From positions 124,001-188,000 of the forward strand of contig CAWJJO010000022.1 of assembly GCA_963843285.1 (NCBI GenBank): DNA of 64,000 nt. Reading direction: 5' to 3'. Every line of letters begins with the position of its first letter. The first letter of the stretch is position 1. This document shows, piece after piece, positions 35,444 through 44,160 of this stretch. The position numbers and the translations under genes are program-made. The notes under the pieces are model-generated. The model did not search any database. It was not told the origin of the DNA and saw only the letters and a list, made by a program, of their open reading frames with translations. Source of the DNA: CAZDDB01 sp963843285. Lineage in GTDB: Bacteria > Acidobacteriota > HRBIN11 > JAKEFK01.

Positions 35444-36274
35444 CTAATAAAATAGTACTGCGTACAGGTGCAGTCCTACCAGGATCAACAAAACGAGAGA
35501 AATCGGAATATGGAAAAATAACCAGAGCTTCATTATTTTTTGCAGCGTATAATGCGCATCCATTTCCAGCTTGGACTTGTAAAACGCCTGAAGCTGGTTG
35601 AGCTTTTCCTTTTCTTCCGGTGAAAGAAATCTGCGCAAATAGTCAAATTGCTTCATTCGAGAATGGACTCCCCCGGTGATATCGATGAAGTAAATTGGTC
35701 GAAATTTCGGGCCTGTAAATACACCGGCAAGCTCTTTCCGGTAAAAATCCCGTATCGACTCGGGACATGATTGCACCAACTCTTCCGCTTTTTTTTGTAT
35801 TTCCTGAATTAACTCGGGAATTCTCTGATAATGTACTTCGATGGAAAGGCCAGACGTTAGAATGCGCGGGATTGTTCTCTGAAAAAAGACTCCCACAACT
35901 CCACTCACCGCAACCAGAATTGTGAATCCAAAGAGCCACCATGCGAGTGTTCCCGATGGGAGACGAAAACCGGTATGCATGAGCACGAGCACAAAGAACA
36001 GGGTGCCGCCGTAAACATGGAACTGTACCCAGTTCTGCGACCGTGATGGCGCTATGCTCATTGTTCTTCGGCGGACCGCCCACATCGCCGCTCCTACCAT
36101 GAATAGAGTGGCTGCAATTCCGTACCCGATTCCCCAAATCGTATACGGATGCGCCTCAGACACGAAGGTATTGACCAGGTAGATGAGAAAACAAATCGCT
36201 AATGCAATCAGAAAAGCCGAAAACCATGCAGGTGATTGTAGGTATTTACGCAATTCGCTTGAATTCTTTGCCAT
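35444..36274 (-). CDS. Cytochrome b-like membrane subunit
   Basis: A 276-residue protein with about five membrane helices: four in the first 135 residues and one at the C-terminus (FFHIPISLVLLILVGLHLYA). Histidines within or near helices (NWVQFHVYGG, VLVLMHTGF, WLFFHIPIS, LVGLHLY) are well placed to bind two b-type haems across the membrane. A ~100-residue soluble, charged segment lies between helices 4 and 5. It resembles a di-haem cytochrome b / ferric-reductase-like subunit, not NrfD. Placed between the decahaem gene and the Fe-S gene, it is the likely transmembrane link. Confidence 0.65.
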   Translation of the reverse strand: MAKNSSELRKYLQSPAWFSAFLIALAICFLIYLVNTFVSEAHPYTIWGIGYGIAATLFMVGAAMWAVRRRTMSIAPSRSQNWVQFHVYGGTLFFVLVLMHTGFRLPSGTLAWWLFGFTILVAVSGVVGVFFQRTIPRILTSGLSIEVHYQRIPELIQEIQKKAEELVQSCPESIRDFYRKELAGVFTGPKFRPIYFIDITGGVHSRMKQFDYLRRFLSPEEKEKLNQLQAFYKSKLEMDAHYTLQKIMKLWLFFHIPISLVLLILVGLHLYAVLFY

Positions 36275-36364
36275 AAATCTATTTGTAATTCGGGTCCGTG
36301 AACCCGCCTAAATCCCCCCAGCTCGCACGGGCAGGGAATTGCCCGCACTTCAAAAGGGAAAATA

Positions 36365-38011
36365 TCAGATCTTGGTTTTTGCCAGTACTTCCTGAAACTC
36401 CTCCAGAGTCCCTACGCGGTAAGCGCATCCGTTCGGACAGCTTCGCACGCAGTTGGGGCCGGTAGTAGAGGTGTAACACAAGTCACACTTCGTTGCCAGC
36501 AATCTGTCCTGCCCTCGAAGGCCCTCGGGAATCATGTTTTGCGGCCATGTTTGTCCCGTCTTGTGCATCGTGATCGCGTCGAACGGGCAACTGTTGGCGC
36601 AACTTGCACAGCCGATACAGATCTTCTCATCAATGGCAACAACATGCCCGACACCGGTTCGATGAATTGCTCCTGTCGGACAACCGACCAGACACACGGG
36701 ATCACGACAATGATTGCACGCGCGTGTAATCAGCAAGTTGTCGTACCGGTTCCCCTCACGAATAAACCTCGGCAAACCACCATGGTTCGCCGAGCAACCG
36801 CGGACACAATCATCGCAACGAGTGCATGAGTTCAGATCGATGACAAGAATGCTGTTCCCCTGTACAAGTCCGTCTTCCAGGGCGGTTTGAATAAACTCGG
36901 AATGATTCAGGTTCTTTTTGCTGAATCCGGATTCCTTGATTCGCGCAACAGTGCTTTCCCACAATTGCTTGGTGAGATCAGGGAAGCTTTTCAGAATCCG
37001 GTCAAAATCTTCCAGTGAAATCTTGATCAGTTCAGAATACTTTACCGATGTCGCCGTCGTTGTCCATCCATCAATCCCTTCAATCAAATGTTCCGCTTCA
37101 CCAAGCGACATTCCTTTGGATAGATAGGACACCGCAATTTGACCTTCTCCCCACTTCTGAGCCAGTTTGACAAAACCGGAACGAACCACATACAACGCAT
37201 CGGCCGGCTCACCCTCTTTTACAAGGACTTCATCGGGCTCCTTGGAAATAAGCTCCACTTTTCTTGCAAGAGCTTCCAAAAAGGGTTCATCGCAACGTTG
37301 GAAAAGCGGGCTTGCCTTCAACTCGCTCGGTAGAAATCTCTTGCGGTAAATTTTGTTCACGCGCTCCTTCAGGGCGCTGGATCTGCGTCTCATCAATCGA
37401 AGAGCGGGGACGCGTATCTGTACGACTTCGATATCTGTCAATGCTTTTGCCGTGACCGATTGAGGCCAGCCACTGAGCGCGCCGACTTCACCAAAAAAAT
37501 CTCCCGGCGCAAGCTTCAATCCACCGCTGGCCGGAAGATTAAAATCCATCACAGATAAGAATGCAATCGGCTGCCCCGGACCCGGACCGGAAGGCTTGAG
37601 TTGCGTCTTGAATTGAGGAGCTTCCTGGGGCGGTTCCGGGACCGGCGCCTTCTGATCTTTCGAAGGAAGGTCGAACATCTTCGTGCGCCCTTCAAAAAGC
37701 GGGAGTTTGCGCTCTTGCTGCAACTTGCGGAGAAATACTTCTACTTCACCCTGAAGAATATAGAAGGCTACATCAATATAGCTTCCTTCTTCAAATAGAA
37801 TTGCGTCTTTCTTCCAGATCGCGATCGAAACATCCGAGCTTAACTTCTCCAGAAAATTGTCATCGTATTCCTGGAAAATATCGATTTTTTTCAGATCCGC
37901 AGCAGAAAGTTTTTCGGAGATATCTTTGATTCCGGTATTTGCCCCAAAAGAGCTCCAGCGATCCTTGTATTGTTCCAGGCGCTTCATCTGGGTCGGGCGT
38001 ATTTCTGTCAT
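36365..38011 (-). CDS. Double CRP-like domain fused to a four-cluster ferredoxin domain
   Basis: Two cyclic-nucleotide-binding folds lie at ~residues 45-210 (with a Pro-rich insert at ~95-165) and ~232-360. Their phosphate cassettes read GEVGALSGWPQSVTAKAL and GEAEHLIEGIDGWTTTATSV, lacking the arginine that binds cAMP, so they may sense something else. Residues ~390-535 carry four 4Fe-4S sites of the DmsB/HybA type: CTRCDDCVRGC, CNHCRDPVCLVGC, CIGCASCANSC and CDLC with CVRSCPNGC. No signal peptide, so the clusters face the cytosol or the inner membrane surface. The stop of the preceding cytochrome gene overlaps this start (ATGA). Likely an electron entry or exit subunit for the cytochrome b. 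Confidence 0.85.
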   Translation of the reverse strand: MTEIRPTQMKRLEQYKDRWSSFGANTGIKDISEKLSAADLKKIDIFQEYDDNFLEKLSSDVSIAIWKKDAILFEEGSYIDVAFYILQGEVEVFLRKLQQERKLPLFEGRTKMFDLPSKDQKAPVPEPPQEAPQFKTQLKPSGPGPGQPIAFLSVMDFNLPASGGLKLAPGDFFGEVGALSGWPQSVTAKALTDIEVVQIRVPALRLMRRRSSALKERVNKIYRKRFLPSELKASPLFQRCDEPFLEALARKVELISKEPDEVLVKEGEPADALYVVRSGFVKLAQKWGEGQIAVSYLSKGMSLGEAEHLIEGIDGWTTTATSVKYSELIKISLEDFDRILKSFPDLTKQLWESTVARIKESGFSKKNLNHSEFIQTALEDGLVQGNSILVIDLNSCTRCDDCVRGCSANHGGLPRFIREGNRYDNLLITRACNHCRDPVCLVGCPTGAIHRTGVGHVVAIDEKICIGCASCANSCPFDAITMHKTGQTWPQNMIPEGLRGQDRLLATKCDLCYTSTTGPNCVRSCPNGCAYRVGTLEEFQEVLAKTKI

Positions 38012-40581
38012 GGCTTACTCTCGGTTCCTTTGTGAATCAATTCTATCCTCTTTTTAATGATTAAGAGAATCTCGTCCAAAGAGGCGGATTCTTTGATTTC
38101 TGGGAATGGCGGTAAATCAACAGATCCTGAATCTTGATACATGCCGGATGGGCGCGGATCTGTCGCCTGCGCCGGTTCCTCTTCTTCAGGTTCTTCTTCT
38201 GCGGCAGTCGAAGCTCCTGCGGGAGGAGCTACTTTGGGGATCGCTCCGCGTTTTGCCAGCGCAGCTTCAAATGCAGGTTTGAGCTTGGCCGGGTCATTTG
38301 CCGCTTTCCAATGTTTGATGCGGTCCATTCCTTTGATGAAGTCGAAGTTTGCGTTTGTCGGATGGCCTGACGCGATCAGTCTTGCATCTGTAATATAGTG
38401 GCAATCCGTGCAGAGTTTTGCGCGCGTGTCCAGATTGGTCAAATCCCTCATTCCCTGGGTGAATGCCACAGCCTGGAATTTTCCACCTGCATTATGAGTC
38501 TTGATAAAGTCTCCGCCCGGACCGTGACAGTTTTCGCATCCGACACCATCTGAAGTTGGTTTGCTTTCCTTTCCGGTGACGACAGTTCCGTGACAGTCCA
38601 TGCAGATATTCTGGCCATTCTGCATGTCCTTCGTACTAATACCGTAGTTGCCGGCGATCTTGACATTCTTCGGTTTTTCATCCCAGAAAGGTGATGCGGA
38701 TTGATTGTGCTTATCGCCGGACCACCAATCATTTTGCTTTGTGTGACAACTTGCGCAATTGCCGGGGCCAAGAAGTTTGTGACCCGGCGCCGGAAGAATG
38801 TGGCTCTTCTTTTCTCCAACGGTTATACCTTTAGGCGCAGGCGTAGTTCCGCCGCCACTACTGCTACCGCCAGCGCCACCACTGCCTCCGCCGCTTCCCC
38901 CGGACCCTTCGGATTCTTCCGGAATTTCGGGAGCAACAGTGATCGGAGTAACTTTGGGAACAGGTCCCCGCTTGGCGATTTCGGCATCGAACGCCACCTT
39001 GATTGCCGCGCCGTCATTGGCTGCTTTCCAGTGCTTGATCTCTTCCATCCCTTTCACGTAGTCGAACCCTTCGTTGGACGGATGGCCGGCTGAAATCAAA
39101 CGAGGTTCGGTAACATAGTGACATCCTGTGCACGTTTGGGCGCGCACATCCAGCTTCGCCAATTCGCGCATTCCTTTCTGATACGCTTCCGGATGAAATT
39201 TCCCACCTTCATTATGAACTTTGACAAAATCCGCTGCCGGACCGTGACAATTCTCACAACTGACGCCGTCATCCACATCACGCTTCTCCTTTCCGCTGAC
39301 CACAGTCCCATGACACTCCATGCAGAGCCCTTTGCCGGTCTTCATGTCATCTGCGCTGATCCCGTAGAGTCTTGCGATTTTTACTCGTTTCGGATCGTCG
39401 TTTAAAAACGGTTCGGCCGATTTGAAGTGCTTGTTTTTAGACCACCAGTCATTTTGAGTTCCGTGACAGCCGCAATTACTGGGGCCAATCGTTTTATGCG
39501 AGGATGGCGGGTGAATCGTCGGTTTGGAGCCTCCGCCACCACCGGCAGCCGCTGTGGAGCCTCCGCCACCTCCACCGGTGGCAGGCGCAGCTTCTTCTTC
39601 TGTAGTAGTAACCAAATCGTCCAGCGCGGCAAGCTTACTGCCGTCTTGAGTCTCTGCAATGGATCTGCCGGCCGCGGCCACCTTATCGGCCGCATGAATC
39701 AATTCAGCCTGATTATTCGGTTTTACAGCAATTCCCTGTGCAGCATTCAAGATCTGGTCCAGCTCCGGAATGGAGACGACTTTCTTCATTCCCTGAAGCT
39801 CGCTCAAAGCGCTTTTTGCGCGTGTTTGCATCGCCTTTACGAAACGTCCGTCTTCTGTGGCCTTTGCTGCCCCGCGCAGACCGTATTCCAGTTCCAGTGT
39901 CCAGCCGATCAGGTACATGAGGCGTTTGCGTTCCGGTGACGCCTCCGGATTGGATTTCCGGTTCCCATGAATGAAATTGTGCCGTATTTTCGCAGCGCGT
40001 TCTACGAGATCAAAACTGCTTCCACTTGGATGCCCGCCTACATTCACCAGTTTTTCATTTTGAACCGTATGGCAACCGTAGCAATTTCCGGCGAGAGAAT
40101 AAAGCTGCTCCGGTACATTCATGCCTGCCGCGATGACGGAAGCGATTCGCTGCTTTCTATGTTCGGGGCTTTCCGTTTTGATGGTCGATCCCGGACCAAA
40201 ATCGTTGTGGATATTGATCCAGTTTGCCGCGGCTCCGTGACACGACTCACAGGAAACACCGGCTGTGGCAGTCAATTTTGTCCCGGCTTGTTTGGGGGTG
40301 AAATGACAGGTCAAACAGAGACTATCTACTTTGATGAGCCGCTCTCCCATTTTCTGAGCGATCCCTTGCGCCATCGGATTCTTGTAAAGCGTATCCAGGA
40401 GCTGGTAGTGTCTGGTCTTTTTCCAGACGTCGTATTCCAGTCTGTGACACGTTCCACAAGTCTCAGGCCCTAATACCTTAGTAGCATCGACCGCGGACAC
40501 AAAACGAGGGAGAAAAACAAGTAACAGCCCGATGAGGAAGAGAATGCGATGCTTGTTCAGCATGATTGTTCTTGGGACCAT
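38008..40581 (-). CDS. Large secreted multihaem cytochrome, three c554-like modules
   Basis: A signal peptide (ILFLIGLLLVFLPRFVSA) is followed by three homologous tetrahaem modules joined by Gly/Ser-rich linkers. Module 1 has CGTCH, CLTCH, CESCH and CYGCH; module 3 has CASCH, CMDCH, CENCH and CTDCH. Module 2 has CMECH, CENCH and CTGCH plus an odd CGCH (codons at 39463-39474) exactly where module 3 has CASCH. That gives 11 canonical haems and one possible unusual site. Modules 2 and 3 share QNDWW, HGTVV and KHWKAANDGA-like segments, a recent internal duplication. It is periplasmic or exported, and is the first gene of the minus-strand operon. Start is 40581 or the in-frame ATG at 40563. Confidence 0.85.
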   Translation of the reverse strand: MVPRTIMLNKHRILFLIGLLLVFLPRFVSAVDATKVLGPETCGTCHRLEYDVWKKTRHYQLLDTLYKNPMAQGIAQKMGERLIKVDSLCLTCHFTPKQAGTKLTATAGVSCESCHGAAANWINIHNDFGPGSTIKTESPEHRKQRIASVIAAGMNVPEQLYSLAGNCYGCHTVQNEKLVNVGGHPSGSSFDLVERAAKIRHNFIHGNRKSNPEASPERKRLMYLIGWTLELEYGLRGAAKATEDGRFVKAMQTRAKSALSELQGMKKVVSIPELDQILNAAQGIAVKPNNQAELIHAADKVAAAGRSIAETQDGSKLAALDDLVTTTEEEAAPATGGGGGGSTAAAGGGGGSKPTIHPPSSHKTIGPSNCGCHGTQNDWWSKNKHFKSAEPFLNDDPKRVKIARLYGISADDMKTGKGLCMECHGTVVSGKEKRDVDDGVSCENCHGPAADFVKVHNEGGKFHPEAYQKGMRELAKLDVRAQTCTGCHYVTEPRLISAGHPSNEGFDYVKGMEEIKHWKAANDGAAIKVAFDAEIAKRGPVPKVTPITVAPEIPEESEGSGGSGGGSGGAGGSSSGGGTTPAPKGITVGEKKSHILPAPGHKLLGPGNCASCHTKQNDWWSGDKHNQSASPFWDEKPKNVKIAGNYGISTKDMQNGQNICMDCHGTVVTGKESKPTSDGVGCENCHGPGGDFIKTHNAGGKFQAVAFTQGMRDLTNLDTRAKLCTDCHYITDARLIASGHPTNANFDFIKGMDRIKHWKAANDPAKLKPAFEAALAKRGAIPKVAPPAGASTAAEEEPEEEEPAQATDPRPSGMYQDSGSVDLPPFPEIKESASLDEILLIIKKRIELIHKGTESKP

Positions 40582-40616
40582 TCCATTGTAGCAGTAAGGT
40601 TTCCGGAGTCAAAGCA

Positions 40617-40645
40617 TTGCGTTCACAAAAAAGAAGTTGTATAAA
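40617..40645 (+). promoter_or_regulatory. Promoter of the pentahaem-porin operon
   Basis: TTGCGT (40617-40622) and TATAAA (40640-40645) with a 17-base spacer, 36 bases before the ATG at 40682, which has its own AGAGAGG ribosome site. It lies in the ~100-base divergent region shared with the large cytochrome operon. Confidence 0.6.
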
Positions 40646-40681
40646 AGAAACGTTGTTTAACCTGCAAGAGAGGTGGGGTCT

Positions 40682-42430
40682 ATGAAAGCAACTCATTTCA
40701 CGCTGATCTGTCTTGTTTCGCTACTCACCGCAGTTTCCGTTTTTGCGGCAGAGCAAACACCGGCACCAACCGAAGGGGAGCAGGCGCACGCCGCAGTTTT
40801 TAAGGCGAATCAGTTTCCCAGCGCTTCCGAATGCGCTCCGTGCCACGCTACGATCTATGATGAATGGCGCTACTCCAATCATGCGTATGCGTCCATATCT
40901 CCGATGTTTAACAAGTTTGAACAGATCATCAATGAACTTGCTTCGGGCACGGTTGGATTCTTTTGCATGCGCTGTCATTCCGGCGTCGGTACGGCCGTCC
41001 GCGAGCCCCGCGAGATGCCTACGTGGCAAAGGTCCCAGGTTTCCAGAGAAGGAGTTACCTGTGTTACTTGTCACCGTGTAGACCGGGATTACGCGAAAGT
41101 CAACGGCGCCCGCCACCTGATCCCCGGCGATATATATAGTGAGCCGATGTGGGGTCCACTGGAGCCAGGTGGAGTAGACGAAGTTGTAAAGAACAAGGAC
41201 ACATACAAAGCAGCGACATCACCGGAAGAAGTCGGCATCCCCATTCATAAATCCGGAGTCAAGATGGCACAGATGTCAGAATCAGAATTTTGCGTCGGCT
41301 GTCATCAGGTTGCTGTCACTCCCATGATCAAGCTTGAGACCGTTTGGGACGAGTACCGCGCCTCTCCCGCGCACAAGAGAGGGGTTAGCTGTCAGCAATG
41401 TCATATGAGCACGATCCCCGGAAAGAACAGCGGCTACGCGAAGGGTCCCACGGCCGTGATCAGTGGAAAGGAAATCAATCCGGGAGCCGAACACCACAAC
41501 CATGCAATGATCGGGCCGGGATATCCGATTTCACATCCGGGGATTTTTCCTCACAATCCCGATGCTGAAAAGTGGTCGGTGGAAACGTGGATGAAATTTG
41601 ATTATCGTGCCGGCTGGGGTACTGATCAGTTTGAAGAAAAAGTGGCTAACGGCGGGATCCAGCCGAAGTTTCCACCAGAATGGTCGATTGCCGACGACCG
41701 CGTTCAGGCGCGTCTCGTAGTGGAGTCGAACATGAAGAAGCTGCAAGAAAAGAGCGACCTGCGCGCAGTATTGATGGAAGGAAGCTCCAGGTTGGATGGT
41801 CCCTTCATCAAAGGCACGCCGCGCCCCGGAAAAGGTCTGAAATTTTCGTATAAGATCACGAACCTGAATGATGGGCATAATATGCCTTCCGGCTCCCTGG
41901 GCGCGCAGCCTGAGATCTGGTTGAATATTGCATTGACTGATCCGGATGGAAAACGCGTCTGGGAAACAGGGTATGTGGATTCGAACGGAGATTTTGCTGA
42001 CAACCATTCGCTTGATGTTCGCGCGGGCAAACTAAAGGCGGATCAACAACTGGTCAATTTGCAAAGCAAGTTCCTGACAACCAACATAAAAGGAACGGAT
42101 CGCGAAATGTATTTGCCGGTTCCGTTTGATCCTGACCAGATCCCATTTATCCGTCCCGGTGGAGTTCCTGTGAGTAATTTGAACCATCCGCCCTTTATCC
42201 GGATGGAGAAACGAAGTATTCCTCCTCTCGGCCACCGCACTGCAGGTTTTTCGGTGCCCGGATCAGCGATCACTAAGCCTGGAAAATACAAACTTTCCGC
42301 ACGGTTGAGAAGCCGCGCGGAACCGATCTACTTCATGCGGTTCTGTAGGTCGACTGTGGACATGGAACAAGCCATGAATGAATGGATGCTCGATATCCAT
42401 CCGTACACGGTTGAGTTCGAAGTGAAGTAG
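40682..42430 (+). CDS. Secreted pentahaem cytochrome c (c554/NirT-like)
   Basis: A signal peptide (LICLVSLLTAVSVFAAE) and five CxxCH motifs in the first ~250 residues: CAPCH, CMRCH, CVTCH, CVGCH and CQQCH. The last ~300 residues are haem-free with a beta-rich look (SYKITNLNDGHNMPSGSLG), as in large c554-like cytochromes. EHHNHAMIGPG supplies histidines that may be distal ligands. It is followed nine bases later by a porin gene, with GGAGGTG between, so the pair may form an outer-membrane cytochrome-porin unit. The ATG is preferred over a GTG three codons earlier because of the ribosome site. Confidence 0.85.
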   Translation: MKATHFTLICLVSLLTAVSVFAAEQTPAPTEGEQAHAAVFKANQFPSASECAPCHATIYDEWRYSNHAYASISPMFNKFEQIINELASGTVGFFCMRCHSGVGTAVREPREMPTWQRSQVSREGVTCVTCHRVDRDYAKVNGARHLIPGDIYSEPMWGPLEPGGVDEVVKNKDTYKAATSPEEVGIPIHKSGVKMAQMSESEFCVGCHQVAVTPMIKLETVWDEYRASPAHKRGVSCQQCHMSTIPGKNSGYAKGPTAVISGKEINPGAEHHNHAMIGPGYPISHPGIFPHNPDAEKWSVETWMKFDYRAGWGTDQFEEKVANGGIQPKFPPEWSIADDRVQARLVVESNMKKLQEKSDLRAVLMEGSSRLDGPFIKGTPRPGKGLKFSYKITNLNDGHNMPSGSLGAQPEIWLNIALTDPDGKRVWETGYVDSNGDFADNHSLDVRAGKLKADQQLVNLQSKFLTTNIKGTDREMYLPVPFDPDQIPFIRPGGVPVSNLNHPPFIRMEKRSIPPLGHRTAGFSVPGSAITKPGKYKLSARLRSRAEPIYFMRFCRSTVDMEQAMNEWMLDIHPYTVEFEVK

Positions 42431-42439
42431 GGAGGTGAA

Positions 42440-43984
42440 ATGATGGAACGAATGATGAAATTGCTGGTGCTAGTCGGAATCCTCTTTACCTTATCGGCCG
42501 TTTTCGTTCTGCCTGTCGCAGCATCAGACGAAGACAAGAAGCCGCCGGAAGCCTCTCCGGGCGTTGAAATCGTTACCCACGATAAGGGTCTGTTTGGCCC
42601 GGACCCGTCGTATGCGGAAAAGCCATATGATCCCGAGGCGCAACTGGTCATTTACGGCGGAAAGTCGAAGGTAAAAACCGCCCGTCCTTTGTTGGAGTTG
42701 GGACGCCGGCTGTACTGGGATGGTCCGATCCGTGAACCGGGAACTGTCATGGGACAAAAGAATCCGAATGATTTCTGGTTCTACATATTTGGCGATTGGC
42801 GTACCGCAGTTGGCTACAACAACAAAGCCAATAATGGGTTGGAGTTCGGAAGGCTTGCAACGAGGGTCACGCTTGATGCAGATTTGAAACTGACTGCATC
42901 GGAACGAATCCATGCCGCTATTACGCCTTTGGATAAGGATGGGAGATTTACCAGGGTAGACTTTGGCGGTGACGTGCAGGATTCTGATATTGAATGGGAA
43001 GACGATGCCGTGCTGGACACTCTCTATTTTGAAGGGGATTTTGGTCCGATCTTTGCCGGTTTTTCTGGCCACGACAACGCGCTCGACCTTCCGTTTTCAT
43101 TCGGACTCGTCCCGATGTTTACTCAGAATGGAGTCTGGACGGAAGATGCAGTCACTGGATTCATGATCACACCGATTTCCGCCAAGAATAGCCCCAAGCT
43201 GAATATCAGCAACTACGATGTAACCATCTTTGCAGCGTTTGATCGGATCAGCACTGCTGCTTTTAACAACGTGAGGTTTCATCGGAGTTCCGAAGATACA
43301 ACCAAGATGTACGGCGCTTTTGGTTTTGCAGAAGCGAACCGGGGTTACTGGGAGTGGGGTTATGGCTACCTGGATTCCGATTTTGACGGCGGCGATTACA
43401 GCAACGTCACCATCGCTCACACCCGCCGGATTCGTCACAAATTGTCAAACAGCGTTCGTTTCATCGGAAACTTTGGTCAGAAGGGGATTGTGAACCCCAT
43501 CACACTGGAACGGGAAAAGACGGCAAACGGTGTGTTGTTGCTGATTGAAAACTCTTTAATCACGAGCAAACCTTCTACCCTTGTTCCCTACTTCAATATC
43601 TTTGCCGGATTCGATCATCCGCAGGCGCTGGTTCGCGCCGCGGGCGCGGGTGGCGTACTGAAGAATACGGGATTGAACTTTGAAGGTGAGGCGATTACGG
43701 CTCTTGCGAATTTGGATCCCAACGCCAATAACACAGCAGGAGCAGCAGTTGGTGTGGAATACCTGTTTAATCTCGATCAACAGCTTGTGATTGAAGGCGC
43801 ATTTGTGATTCCGCATGGTGACGAAAAGGATCGAACTGTCAAAGAGAACCAGTTTGGATTGGACGTCAGATATCAAATTCCCGTCACCAATGCATGGATC
43901 TTCCGTTTTGACATCTTCAAGGCGTTCTTGAAGGATCAGAATGATACTGCGGGAGCCCGTGTAGAAATTCGCCGCAAGTTTTAA
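42440..43984 (+). CDS. Outer-membrane porin-like beta-barrel
   Basis: A signal peptide (LLVLVGILFTLSAVFVLPVAAS) is followed by ~485 residues of alternating amphipathic strands (FWFYIFGDWRTAVGY, LEFGRLATRVTLDADLKL, DTLYFEGDFGPIFAGFSG). It ends in phenylalanine (VEIRRKF), the outer-membrane insertion signal. No cysteines for haem. The length suits a 16- to 26-strand barrel. Immediately downstream of the pentahaem cytochrome, it is a candidate sheath for passing electrons across the outer membrane, as MtrB or OmbB do, though no sequence relation to those can be claimed here. Confidence 0.75.
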   Translation: MMERMMKLLVLVGILFTLSAVFVLPVAASDEDKKPPEASPGVEIVTHDKGLFGPDPSYAEKPYDPEAQLVIYGGKSKVKTARPLLELGRRLYWDGPIREPGTVMGQKNPNDFWFYIFGDWRTAVGYNNKANNGLEFGRLATRVTLDADLKLTASERIHAAITPLDKDGRFTRVDFGGDVQDSDIEWEDDAVLDTLYFEGDFGPIFAGFSGHDNALDLPFSFGLVPMFTQNGVWTEDAVTGFMITPISAKNSPKLNISNYDVTIFAAFDRISTAAFNNVRFHRSSEDTTKMYGAFGFAEANRGYWEWGYGYLDSDFDGGDYSNVTIAHTRRIRHKLSNSVRFIGNFGQKGIVNPITLEREKTANGVLLLIENSLITSKPSTLVPYFNIFAGFDHPQALVRAAGAGGVLKNTGLNFEGEAITALANLDPNANNTAGAAVGVEYLFNLDQQLVIEGAFVIPHGDEKDRTVKENQFGLDVRYQIPVTNAWIFRFDIFKAFLKDQNDTAGARVEIRRKF

Positions 43985-44006
43985 GCAATCTCTATCAAGT
44001 CTGGAA

Positions 44007-44073
44007 CGGCGGGCCTCCGTGGCCCGCCGCAACCACCCATCCCGTTTGGAGTCTGCGGGCCTCCGTGCCCGCA
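44007..44073. repeat. Two adjacent GC-rich palindromes after the porin gene
   Basis: First element: CGGCGGGCC / GGCCCGCCG arms (44007-44015, 44021-44029) around TCCGT. Second: TGCGGGC / GCCCGCA arms (44054-44060, 44067-44073) around CTCCGT. Both contain CGGGCCTCCGTG and so are versions of one element, related to 22991-23009. They may also end the porin transcript. Confidence 0.65.
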
Positions 44074-44160
44074 ACAGGTGCTTGGCCGCACGAAATAGCG
44101 GGGCAGGGACGCCACGCCACTCCAGCTGGATTTTTTAATCGCTGCCGTTAAACTTGTCTC

